The notes under the pieces: generated by a model
Database searches by the model: none
The model's input: only the letters and a program-made list of their open reading frames with translations
What the model was told of the DNA's origin: nothing
Source of the DNA: Marinagarivorans sp. UBA5868
Lineage (GTDB): Bacteria > Pseudomonadota > Gammaproteobacteria > Pseudomonadales > Cellvibrionaceae
Assembly (NCBI GenBank): GCA_002432095.1
Contig: DJFQ01000254.1
Coordinates: forward strand, 1 to 6,933
Direction: 5' to 3'
Length of the DNA stretch: 6,933 bases
Shown: one piece after another, positions 1 through 6,793 of the stretch
How positions within the stretch are numbered: the first letter of the stretch is position 1
Layout of the letters: every line of letters starts with the position of its first letter
Program-made: the position numbers and the translations under genes

Positions 1-1077
1 TTCCGCTTTGGCGAAGGGCGCCAGCGTTTCATCGGGTCGCCAGAGGCGATAGCAAAAGCCGGGTCCCAGCCGCCCGGCACGACCGGCCCGCTGGGTCGCC
101 GACGCCTGGGAGATGCGCACTGTATGCAAGCGAGTCATGCCGGTACCTGGATCGAACGCGGGTTCGCGCCGCAAACCTGTGTCCACTACCACCTCCACGC
201 CTTCGATGGTAAGGCTCGTCTCGGCGATATCGGTGGCCAGCACGATCTTGCGCCGCCAGGGTGGGCGGGGGGGATTGATCGCCGTTTGTTGTTGGTCGAG
301 GGAGAGATTGCCGTACAGGGGAGCGATCTGAGTATCCGCCGGTAGCCGATCCAGCAACGCTTGTTGCAGTCCGAGAATTTCCCGCTGGCCGGGCAGGAAG
401 ACCAAAACGCTGCCTGTGTGTTGTGCGGCCGCGTTCAGCACACCATCACGAACACTCGTTAGCCAATCGGGATCCTGGGGTCGTACCCGACCCGCCACAT
501 GAATAACCTCAACAGGAAACATGCGCCCTTCGCTGCGCACTACCGGGGCATCCTGCAACAGCGCGGCTATGGCGGCGCCGTCCAAGGTTGCCGACATCAC
601 CAGAATTTTCAGCGGGTCATCCACTTCCCGCAGCAAGGCGCGCCCCTGCAGGGTAAGCGCCAATCCCAAATCCGTATCCAGATTGCGCTCGTGAAATTCA
701 TCGAAAATCACCACGCTGTAGTCGCCAAGGGCGGGGTCATCCTGCAATAGGCGGGTTAACACGCCGCCGGTTACCACTTCAACGCAGGTGGCCGCGCTGA
801 CTTTGGTCTCCTGTCGAATGCGATACCCCACGCGTTGACCAACCTGTTCGCCCAACAACTCAGCCATCCGCTGAGCCGCCGCTCGCGCCGCCATCCGCCG
901 GGGTTCGAGCAAGAGAATGCGTTTGCGCTGCCAAGGTTCGCGGAGCAGGGCGAGGGGGACAAGGGTGGTTTTGCCCGCGCCGGGCGGTGCTTCCAAAACA
1001 AGCTCATCGCGCTGACGGAGGGCGGTAAGCACGTCCGCCAAGACGGAATGGATGGGTAGTGAGGGAAGGTGATCCAC
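1..1077 (-). CDS. hrpB: ATP-dependent RNA helicase HrpB, N-terminal part (cut by window edge)
   Basis: This is a DEAH-box (SF2) helicase of the HrpB family, a cytoplasmic ATPase presumed to act on RNA; its exact role is poorly defined in most bacteria. The frame is open for 359 codons and runs off the window; the family is usually about 800-830 residues, so the HA2 and HrpB C-terminal regions lie outside. Visible motifs are Walker A GAGKT (K36), DEFH (residues 126-129) followed by ERNL, SAT (162-164), ATDIAETSLTI in the second RecA domain, and QRAGRAGR (motif VI, from Q329) within SQASATQRAGRAGRLGPGFCYRLW, which is diagnostic of HrpB. The GTG at 1077 is chosen because an in-frame TGA lies at 1081-1083, and because the start VDHLPSLPIHSVL fits the length of other HrpB N-termini. 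No good Shine-Dalgarno is visible. The start is 3 bases after the stop of the propeller gene, so translational coupling is likely. Confidence 0.95.
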   Translation of the reverse strand, partial: MDHLPSLPIHSVLADVLTALRQRDELVLEAPPGAGKTTLVPLALLREPWQRKRILLLEPRRMAARAAAQRMAELLGEQVGQRVGYRIRQETKVSAATCVEVVTGGVLTRLLQDDPALGDYSVVIFDEFHERNLDTDLGLALTLQGRALLREVDDPLKILVMSATLDGAAIAALLQDAPVVRSEGRMFPVEVIHVAGRVRPQDPDWLTSVRDGVLNAAAQHTGSVLVFLPGQREILGLQQALLDRLPADTQIAPLYGNLSLDQQQTAINPPRPPWRRKIVLATDIAETSLTIEGVEVVVDTGLRREPAFDPGTGMTRLHTVRISQASATQRAGRAGRLGPGFCYRLWRPDETLAPFAKAE

Positions 1078-1080
1078 AGC

Positions 1081-1941
1081 TCAGCGTCGGGAATAAGAGA
1101 CGAATGCAAGACGCCGGCTGTCCGGCGCCCAGGACGGCACATTGAGGCTCCCTTGGCCACCCCAAAACACGTCCGTCGCCGGGCGGACCATACCAGTGTG
1201 CAAGTTCAACAACATCAGCTGCACATCTCTGCCGAAGGGATGCGCCTGGCCCTGGTCTTCCAAATAGCGCAAAAACACTAGGTGCTGGCCATCCGGTGAG
1301 GGATGGGGAAACCAGTCGGAATGTGCCGATTCCACCATCTGTTGTGGCTCGCTGCCATCTGAGTTGATACGCCAAATCTGCATACGACCGTTGCGGAAGC
1401 CGTTGAAATAGATGTGCCGGCCATCAGCGCTGTAGTCGGGGCCGTCGTCAAGGCCGGGGCCGAAGGTAAGTTGTGTTTCTTCTCCACCATCCACGGAGAT
1501 ACTGTAGATCTTGTAGTCCTGTCCATTGCGACCCGCCACATAGGCGAAGGTTTTGCCATCCGGCGACCAACCGTGCCAATACGAGGGCGAGTTGCCGGTA
1601 ACCCGGCGCGGCGTGCCGCCACTAATAGGCAGCAGATAAATGACGGAACCACCGTCACTGGCTTCATCGTGGTGGCTGATGACGATTTCTGACCCGTCGG
1701 GGGAAATGCCGTGGTCGTTGTTACAGCGGGTGGCGAAGTCGGTGTCGATGGCGGAAAGTTCGCCGCTTGCCAGATCGAGGCGGAACAGGCGGCCATCGTG
1801 ATTGATGATCAGGAATTTGCCGTCGCGGCTCCAGTTGGGCGCTTCAAAGATGCCCGCAGCGGCGAACACTTGAGTTCGGGTTCCGCGATCGATATCGAGA
1901 ATTTCCACACTGCTGCGCACGGAGCCGGAAGAGTCTGCCAT
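1081..1941 (-). CDS. TolB-like (PD40) beta-propeller protein, cytoplasmic
   Basis: This 286-residue protein is built of PD40/WD40-like propeller blades. Blade signatures of the type W/P-SPDG-k-x-hydrophobic recur at about residues 37, 80, 126, 171, 215 and 272 (PNWSRDG, GISPDG, GWSPDG, DYSADG, HPSPDG, SWAPDS), suggesting a six-bladed TolB-like propeller. It resembles a conserved family often auto-annotated as a Tol biopolymer transporter component, with strongly conserved stretches such as RCNNDHGISPDG, SYWHGWSPDGKT and GGQGSLNVPSW. True TolB is about 430 residues with a signal peptide and an N-terminal domain; this protein has neither and begins MADSSGSVRSSVEILDID, so it is probably cytoplasmic and not part of the Tol-Pal complex. 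A longer reading frame begins with TTG at 2010, but that codon lies in the apparent -35 box. The ATG at 1941 has AAGG 7 bases upstream and is preferred. Substrate and partners are unknown. It is co-directional with hrpB, 3 bases apart. Confidence 0.9.
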   Translation of the reverse strand: MADSSGSVRSSVEILDIDRGTRTQVFAAAGIFEAPNWSRDGKFLIINHDGRLFRLDLASGELSAIDTDFATRCNNDHGISPDGSEIVISHHDEASDGGSVIYLLPISGGTPRRVTGNSPSYWHGWSPDGKTFAYVAGRNGQDYKIYSISVDGGEETQLTFGPGLDDGPDYSADGRHIYFNGFRNGRMQIWRINSDGSEPQQMVESAHSDWFPHPSPDGQHLVFLRYLEDQGQAHPFGRDVQLMLLNLHTGMVRPATDVFWGGQGSLNVPSWAPDSRRLAFVSYSRR

Positions 1942-1948
1942 GGGTGTA

Positions 1949-1952
1949 CCTT
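1949..1952 (-). promoter_or_regulatory. Shine-Dalgarno AAGG that decides the propeller-gene start
   Basis: AAGG on the minus strand sits 7 bases before the ATG at 1941. It supports this ATG over the upstream TTG at 2010, which falls inside the predicted promoter. Confidence 0.6.
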
Positions 1953-1981
1953 GTGCGGATGGGACTTTAAAGGGGCGCCGC

Positions 1982-2010
1982 AGTGTAGGAGTCGGGTTCG
2001 GGAGCGTCAA
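1982..2010 (-). promoter_or_regulatory. sigma70-type promoter for the propeller gene and hrpB
   Basis: On the minus strand, TTGACG (2010-2005) is followed after exactly 17 bases by TACACT (1987-1982). That is 5 of 6 matches to the -35 consensus and 4 of 6 to the -10 consensus, with ideal spacing. Transcription would start near 1975, giving a leader of about 34 bases before the ATG at 1941. Because the next gene begins 3 bases after the propeller gene, this promoter probably also serves hrpB. This is a sequence-based prediction only. Confidence 0.6.
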
Positions 2011-2042
2011 GCCGCCGTCAGCGCTGGCTTTAATCGGCGTGT

Positions 2043-2071
2043 TTTCCCTGCCGCTGGCGATTGTTTATGAT
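2043..2071 (+). promoter_or_regulatory. possible promoter for the sensor kinase
   Basis: TATGAT at 2066-2071 is one base off the -10 consensus. The hexamer 17 bases upstream (TTTCCC, 2043-2048) is a poor -35 match, so an activator or alternative sigma factor could be needed. A perfect 5-bp inverted repeat (CCGCG 2073-2077, CGCGG 2083-2087) lies at or just after the expected start of transcription. The kinase start codon is about 70 bases downstream. Confidence 0.3.
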
Positions 2072-2137
2072 GCCGCGTTCGGCGCGGATTCAACGTCGCC
2101 CGCCGGGCCACGGAAACAACCCTTTGACGTTTTTGCC

Positions 2138-2152
2138 GGAGTGCAAATGTGA
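2138..2152 (+). promoter_or_regulatory. Kinase ribosome binding site, with ATGTGA overlapping the GTG start
   Basis: GGAG at 2138-2141 is 7 bases before a GTG at 2149, the only well-placed start for the kinase frame. The next in-frame ATG, at 2164, has no recognisable Shine-Dalgarno. An ATG at 2147-2149, in another frame and 5 bases from GGAG, is followed at once by TGA (2150-2152). Ribosomes choosing it would make a one-codon start-stop and might restart at the overlapping GTG or the ATG at 2164. Confidence 0.5.
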
Positions 2153-5100
2153 CCATTCGAATAATGAAAAAGGGGCTTTGGTACACCGTTTTATGGGTCG
2201 TTTTTGTCGGCCTTAGCTTTCCAGCCTTGGCAGCGCCGCCGTCCGCCGTAGATCCGGGCCAGAAAAAACCGATTCCGGCCAATCTTTCTTTTCGCCACAT
2301 TCTGCCGGATCAGCTGGAGTCCATCGGTTATATGACCGCCATCACCCAGGATCGGGATGGGTTTCTTTGGTTTGGCGGAGCCAACGGCCTCGCCCGTTAC
2401 GACGGCTACAACCTGGTGTTTTACAAGCATCAGGAAGGCGTGGCCGGGTCGCTTAGCAACAGTTATGTAAACCATCTTTTAGTGACTAAAGATGGCAGCT
2501 TGTGGGTGGCGACGCAGGCGGGACTCAACCGTTACGACGCCAATACCGACTCCTTCGTCGTTTATCTGCACGACTCGGATTCGCCCTATGGCCTCAGCGT
2601 CAACGACTGCCGATTTATTCTGGAGGACAGCCAGGGCCGCATGTGGCTGGGAACGCGCGGTGGTTTTCACCAGTTTTTGCGCCGCACCGGCAAATTCACC
2701 CGTTATTTTTATGATCTCTATCCCAAAGACAGCGGCGATGCGGTGGTCTGGTCGCTGGCGGAGGATCGCCAGGGTGACATTTGGATCGGCAATCACACCG
2801 GCGGCATCAGCCGTTTCAATCCGCAACTCAACAGCTTCACCCACTACCGCCACGATCCGGCGGACCCCGGCAGCCTTAGCAACAACGATGTGCGCTCACT
2901 GTTTATCGACAGTCGTGACCGTCTGTGGGTGGGCACCTACGGCGGTGGCCTGAATATGCTGCCGCCGGGCGAACAGCGCTTCCGCCGTTACCCCTATGAC
3001 ACCAGCCTCAAGAGCGACATTGTTTGGGACACTCTGGAAGATCAGGAGGGAAATATCTGGATCGGCGACGGTGGCGCGCTTGCCGTACTGGACGTGGAGA
3101 CCGGTCATAGCAATCGATTTAGCTACAAAGAAGGAGAGAGCAGCAGTCTTGGCAACCATGTGGTGAATGTATTGTTCGAAGATCGTGCCGGAGACCTTTG
3201 GATCGGATTTTTCCCCTCCGGTGTGGACATGGTGGATCGCCAGGCCTCGGTATTTCGCAACTTCACCTACAGCCCTAACAATCCGCACTCAGTGGCGGAC
3301 GGCGGCATACTGGCCACCTATGAAGATGCGCGCCAGAACATCTGGGTGGGGGCGGGCTACGGTTTGAGTTTGTTCAAGCGCGACACCCAGTCCTTCAATA
3401 CCTATCGCCACGATTCCGACGATCCTAATTCCATGGGTGGCGATACGGTGCTCAGTCTCACTGGCGAGGAGGACGGCAAACTTTGGGTGGGAATATGGTC
3501 ATCAGGTCTGCACCGCTTTGACCCACAGACTCAGACTTTCCGTCAATACATGCCGGATGCTGAAGACCCCACCAGTCTGCTCGGCAAAGAGCCTTGGGCG
3601 ATGCTGGTGGACCGCGACGGCGTGCTCTGGGTGGCGACCGAGGAAGGCGTCAACCGCTATAACCGCGCCTCCGACGACTTTACCCATTTTGTGCCGCACC
3701 CTACGCAGATGGACGGCGACTCTGCGTTATACACCCGAGCCATATACGAAGACTCGCAACGTAATTTGTGGATCGGCTCGATTCGCGGGCTGTATCTTCT
3801 TGACCGCTCCACCGGTGAATTTGAACGCTTTCGTCACCGACCGGGGTCGAGCAATACGATCAGTTCAGATTTTGTGAAAGCCATTTATGAGGATAGCCGC
3901 GGCTACCTCTGGCTGGGCACCCATGGCGGCGGCCTTAACCGCATGGAAATCGGCAGTCGGCGTTTTACCGCCTACCATGTGGAAGATGGTCTGCCAGACG
4001 AAGTGGTGACTGGCATTATTGAGGACGACCGGCAAAAACTGTGGGTCAGCACCCATAAAGGCATAGCCCGCTTCGATCCGGCAACCGAGAGTTTTCGCGC
4101 CTACGATAAACGCCACGGCTTGCCCGGCAATCTGTTCAATCGCAATACCCCAACTAAAACCGCACGCGGCGAATTGCTGTTTGGCAGCAGCAAGGGTCTC
4201 ACGCTGTTCCGACCAGGAGACCTGTGGGACAACCACTACATACCGCCGGTGGTGATCACCGATTTTCAGATCTTTAACAAACCCGTGCCCATCGGCGTAC
4301 CCGGTTCACCGCTGACCAAAGCGCCGGGACGGGTGGAGACTATTCGTCTGAGTTATGAACAATCGGTATTTTCCTTTGCCTACGCCGCGCTCAATTACCG
4401 TTCACCGGAGGAAAATCAGTACGCCTATCGCTTGGAGGGTTTTGATAAAACCTGGCATTCCGTTGGCAAAAAGCGCACCGCCACCTATACCAATCTGGAC
4501 CCGGGCACTTACACCTTTTATGTGCGCGGCTCGAATAACGAAGGGCGTTGGAATGAAGAGGGTGCGCAAGTGCGAGTCATTGTGGCGCCGCCGCTGTGGC
4601 GCACTTGGTGGGCCTTTGTTCTTTATGGGCTGGCGGCGCTTGGGTTGATGTCACTGGTGCTGCATTTCCAGCTGCGCAAACAAGCTTTCGAGCGTGAACA
4701 CACCCTCAATCAACGGCTGCAGGAGCTGGATAAACTCAAGGACGAATTTCTCGCCAATACCTCCCACGAATTGCGTACACCGCTGAACGGTATCATCGGT
4801 TTGTCGGAATCCCTGCTGGATGGTGCAGGCGGACCCGTACCCGAGGCGATGAAAAAATATCTGGAAATGATCGCCTACAGTGGCAAACGGCTCGCCAATC
4901 TGGTCAACGACATTCTCGATTTCTCCAAACTGAAAAATCACACTCTGCAATTGCACCGCCGCCCGGTTAACGCCCACGAGTCGGTGCAGATTCTACTGAA
5001 AATGACCGAACCTTTGGTGGGCACCAAACCTCTTGAATTAATTAATGCGGTACCGGAAACCCTGCCGCCGGTGTTCGCTGACGAAGGCCGCCTGCAACAA

Positions 5101-5415
5101 ATTCTCTACAACCTGGTGGGCAACGCGGTGAAATTTACCGATCAGGGTTCCGTCACCGTCAGTGCCAAACACGAATACGATCGAGTGGTGATCGACGTGG
5201 TGGATACCGGCATCGGCATACCGCCGGATCAGGTGAATAAAATTTTCGAATCCTTCGAGCAAGTGGACGGCACCGACAACCGTAAATACGGCGGCACCGG
5301 CCTGGGCCTCGCCATCACCAAACGCCTGGTAGAACTCCACGGTGGCACCATCAGTGTCAGCTCGACGTTGGGCGTGGGTTCGCGGTTTCGGGTGCGGTTG
5401 CCGGTGGCGCAGTAG
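2149..5415 (+). CDS. Two-propeller (Reg_prop) / Y_Y_Y sensor histidine kinase without receiver domain
   Basis: A 1088-residue inner-membrane sensor kinase. Residues 1-28 form a signal peptide (MKKGLWYTVLWVVFVGLSFPALA, from residue 6), with cleavage likely after ALA. Residues of about 45-690 hold fourteen two-component-regulator propeller motifs of the form D-x-x-G-x-LW-hydrophobic-G-T-x-x-GL-x-R, with the conserved W near 74, 119, 166, 212, 260, 304, 351, 399, 446, 494, 541, 588 and 632 and a degenerate last copy at about 675-687. This fits two seven-bladed periplasmic propellers. A Y_Y_Y domain (about 745-813) and a single membrane helix (about 820-840) follow, then a short coiled coil (845-865), HisKA with the phosphoacceptor H873 in SHELRTPLN, and HATPase_c with N-box N988/N992, DTGIGIP (D1019), FESFEQVD and GGTGLGLAI (1048-1056). 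It ends normally at VRLPVAQ. The input half is like that of Bacteroidetes hybrid two-component systems, which sense glycan fragments, but no receiver or AraC-type domain is attached and no response regulator lies in the window. The ligand is unknown. Start GTG 2149; ATG 2164 is the alternative and keeps the signal peptide. Confidence 0.95.
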   Translation: MTIRIMKKGLWYTVLWVVFVGLSFPALAAPPSAVDPGQKKPIPANLSFRHILPDQLESIGYMTAITQDRDGFLWFGGANGLARYDGYNLVFYKHQEGVAGSLSNSYVNHLLVTKDGSLWVATQAGLNRYDANTDSFVVYLHDSDSPYGLSVNDCRFILEDSQGRMWLGTRGGFHQFLRRTGKFTRYFYDLYPKDSGDAVVWSLAEDRQGDIWIGNHTGGISRFNPQLNSFTHYRHDPADPGSLSNNDVRSLFIDSRDRLWVGTYGGGLNMLPPGEQRFRRYPYDTSLKSDIVWDTLEDQEGNIWIGDGGALAVLDVETGHSNRFSYKEGESSSLGNHVVNVLFEDRAGDLWIGFFPSGVDMVDRQASVFRNFTYSPNNPHSVADGGILATYEDARQNIWVGAGYGLSLFKRDTQSFNTYRHDSDDPNSMGGDTVLSLTGEEDGKLWVGIWSSGLHRFDPQTQTFRQYMPDAEDPTSLLGKEPWAMLVDRDGVLWVATEEGVNRYNRASDDFTHFVPHPTQMDGDSALYTRAIYEDSQRNLWIGSIRGLYLLDRSTGEFERFRHRPGSSNTISSDFVKAIYEDSRGYLWLGTHGGGLNRMEIGSRRFTAYHVEDGLPDEVVTGIIEDDRQKLWVSTHKGIARFDPATESFRAYDKRHGLPGNLFNRNTPTKTARGELLFGSSKGLTLFRPGDLWDNHYIPPVVITDFQIFNKPVPIGVPGSPLTKAPGRVETIRLSYEQSVFSFAYAALNYRSPEENQYAYRLEGFDKTWHSVGKKRTATYTNLDPGTYTFYVRGSNNEGRWNEEGAQVRVIVAPPLWRTWWAFVLYGLAALGLMSLVLHFQLRKQAFEREHTLNQRLQELDKLKDEFLANTSHELRTPLNGIIGLSESLLDGAGGPVPEAMKKYLEMIAYSGKRLANLVNDILDFSKLKNHTLQLHRRPVNAHESVQILLKMTEPLVGTKPLELINAVPETLPPVFADEGRLQQILYNLVGNAVKFTDQGSVTVSAKHEYDRVVIDVVDTGIGIPPDQVNKIFESFEQVDGTDNRKYGGTGLGLAITKRLVELHGGTISVSSTLGVGSRFRVRLPVAQ

Positions 5416-5450
5416 CGTCTCCGCGGATTGTTACTACACGAGGTTTGGCA

Positions 5451-5479
5451 CGGGGCGTTATGAATCCGCCCCGGTTTTT
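5451..5479 (+). terminator. Rho-independent terminator of the sensor kinase
   Basis: A perfect 7-bp GC-rich stem (CGGGGCG 5451-5457, CGCCCCG 5467-5473) closes a 9-base loop and is followed, after one G, by five T residues at 5475-5479. It begins 36 bases after the kinase stop codon. On the minus strand there is no T-run after the stem, so it should work only for plus-strand transcripts. It overlaps the stop codon and last codons of the convergent glycosyltransferase gene. Confidence 0.75.
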
Positions 5480-6573
5480 GCAGAAAGGGCCGCGGGTATT
5501 TCCACCGGGCCCACCGGAGGCAGTTTTGTCAGGTGGAGCGTTGGTGCAGTTAAAGACCGACCATGAGCCAATTCGAACAGCGGTGCCATCTGTTGGAGAA
5601 AGCGCAGGTTGTTGGCGTAATCGCGCATGACTTGCTGCGCATTGTCGACGATGCGTTTGCGCTCTTGCTCATTGCGGGCATAAAAATCCGCCTTTTCTTG
5701 CAAGTCAGAATAATCCCAAGCGATGGATACATAGGTCTCGCCGTCCTGGTAAATATCCGGCTCCGTGCGCAGGTGCGCCATATCGGGTTTTAAAAGCAGA
5801 GCACCGGCACGAATGGCTTCGAAATCGCGCCAACACACTTCTCCATAACCGAAAGGGCTGAAACACAATTTTGACTGGGCAAGTTCCACAAAATATTGCT
5901 GTTTATTGATACCTCCGCCCTGGCGAACTTCTAGCCCGCGCAAATTCTGACAGGCTGTTACGGCTTCATTGCGCATGGCGGTATACCACGCTGTACCTTT
6001 GCCACCTAGACGCGCGTGGAGATCAATCGTTTTTTTCTGATTGTGAAAGTCGTTGTTATGAAATGCGCGGAGTAAATAGTCTCCGGTAAATAACCCCGCG
6101 CCAAGAATTAGCTTTGCAAAAAAACCATCCGGCACTGCAAAAAATTGCTCTGGAGCCGGCAGTTGAAATCGCCGGCAGTAGTGGTCCATCAGGTTCGTAT
6201 CACCGATAGTGGGCTGATTGTACTTTTGTAAATCCGCAAAAATCTGCCGTTTGACGTATAGGTCGATATGCGGATGCAGGCGCTGAGCGAGACGCAGGTC
6301 CAGCGGGGCGAACCAATCAAAATACACAATTTTTGCCGCAGGATGGTCCTGCCGAATCTGCGCAAAAAGTGCATCCATATCCGCTTCGCTGGTATCAAAT
6401 TCCGTTTGTATACACACCAGATCCGCATTGTGGATGCCGCATTTTGACAAGCGGTTGGAAGGAACCGCGCGTATATGCAGGTCAAACTGAGTGTGTATTT
6501 CGCTCGCATAAAACAAGAATGGGTTCAACTGGCTGAACGCCACAGGTTTCTCTGGGTGAAAAACGAACAACAT
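5458..6573 (-). CDS. Glycosyltransferase-like protein (CgeB/exostosin-like C-terminal region)
   Basis: A 371-residue soluble protein, probably a cytoplasmic GT-B-type glycosyltransferase; donor and acceptor cannot be read from the sequence. The C-terminal region carries the family-like block SPFGYGEVCWRDFEAIRAGALLLKPD (residues 239-264, with E252 in the usual nucleotide-sugar-binding E-A-I/AG pattern), then a DGETYV segment (277-282) and a helical end resembling Glyco_trans_1_2/CgeB and exostosin-type enzymes. Earlier conserved-looking stretches are YFDWFAPLDLR, DLYVKRQ (104-110) and GDTNLMDHY (124-132). No signal peptide or membrane segment is seen. The frame extends upstream to a TTG at 6759, but that stretch contains inverted repeats and has no protein-like pattern. 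The ATG at 6573 starts with MLFVFHPEKPVAFS, a plausible first beta strand, although its Shine-Dalgarno is weak. It is convergent with the sensor kinase, 42 bases apart, and stands alone in the window. Acting on a surface polysaccharide is plausible but unproven. Confidence 0.72.
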   Translation of the reverse strand: MLFVFHPEKPVAFSQLNPFLFYASEIHTQFDLHIRAVPSNRLSKCGIHNADLVCIQTEFDTSEADMDALFAQIRQDHPAAKIVYFDWFAPLDLRLAQRLHPHIDLYVKRQIFADLQKYNQPTIGDTNLMDHYCRRFQLPAPEQFFAVPDGFFAKLILGAGLFTGDYLLRAFHNNDFHNQKKTIDLHARLGGKGTAWYTAMRNEAVTACQNLRGLEVRQGGGINKQQYFVELAQSKLCFSPFGYGEVCWRDFEAIRAGALLLKPDMAHLRTEPDIYQDGETYVSIAWDYSDLQEKADFYARNEQERKRIVDNAQQVMRDYANNLRFLQQMAPLFELAHGRSLTAPTLHLTKLPPVGPVEIPAALSAKTGADS

Positions 6574-6586
6574 GGTCTTGCCATCA

Positions 6587-6602
6587 CGCGATACGCTTCG
6601 CG
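6587..6602 (-). promoter_or_regulatory. Small stem-loop just before the glycosyltransferase start
   Basis: CGCGA (minus strand 6602-6598) and TCGCG (6591-6587) form a perfect 5-bp stem with a 6-base loop. It ends 13 bases before the ATG at 6573, close enough to affect ribosome access. The stem is short and may be chance. Confidence 0.3.
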
Positions 6603-6651
6603 AGAAATAGGCTTCACAGGTTTTTCGGAAGGCAGGGCGGTGGAGGTGCGA

Positions 6652-6661
6652 GCTGTACAGC
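6652..6661. repeat. 10-bp perfect palindrome GCTGTACAGC
   Basis: A perfect palindrome with no spacer in the leader of the glycosyltransferase gene. It could be a protein-binding site. It is not a LexA box, which has CTGT and ACAG separated by 8 bases. Its length alone is compatible with chance. Confidence 0.3.
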
Positions 6662-6711
6662 CCACAGAAAAATCGATTCAAGCTAATGATCTCAGTAAAA
6701 CCTTGTTTGTT

Positions 6712-6763
6712 GGGTGCTGTTCTCACCCAGGTTTTGCCTGGGAGGTAGGTTCGTTTCAACCTA
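6712..6763 (-). promoter_or_regulatory. Three adjacent inverted repeats in the glycosyltransferase leader
   Basis: In minus-strand order: TAGGTT (6763-6758) pairs with AACCTA (6751-6746) over a 6-base loop. CCCAGG (6742-6737) pairs with CCTGGG (6731-6726) over a 5-base loop. GGGTG (6728-6724) pairs with CACCC (6716-6712) over a 7-base loop. The second and third stems share bases 6726-6728, so they cannot both form fully, as in attenuator-type switches. No T-run follows the last stem, so classical termination is not supported. The stretch lies 140-190 bases before the ATG at 6573. An RNA element or an operator are both possible. Confidence 0.4.
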
Positions 6764-6793
6764 GCGCACCTCTATGTTGTTTCTTGCGCCGCG

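Noticed and set aside
1942..2010. Upstream extension of the propeller protein to a TTG at 2010
   Set aside because: The TTG is part of the predicted -35 box and the extension lies in the promoter and leader. ATG 1941 has a Shine-Dalgarno.
1414..2070. Plus-strand open frames opposite the propeller gene
   Set aside because: They mirror the codon pattern of the minus-strand gene and have no independent support.
2124..2129. TTGACG as a -35 box for the kinase gene
   Set aside because: A -10 at normal spacing would fall on the start codon (about 2147-2152), and no TATAAT-like sequence is there.
2300..4220. DNA-level tandem repeat array in the kinase gene
   Set aside because: The periodic tgtgggtgg-like words are explained by the repeated LW-V/I-G codons of the propeller blades. 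The copies are diverged and in frame.
5416..5457. A lost receiver domain after the kinase stop
   Set aside because: Only 42 bases separate the stop from the convergent gene, with a terminator following, and no receiver motifs appear in any frame.
6574..6759. Upstream extension of the glycosyltransferase to a TTG at 6759
   Set aside because: The added 62 residues show no domain-like pattern and their DNA is full of inverted repeats. The ATG at 6573 begins a plausible beta strand.
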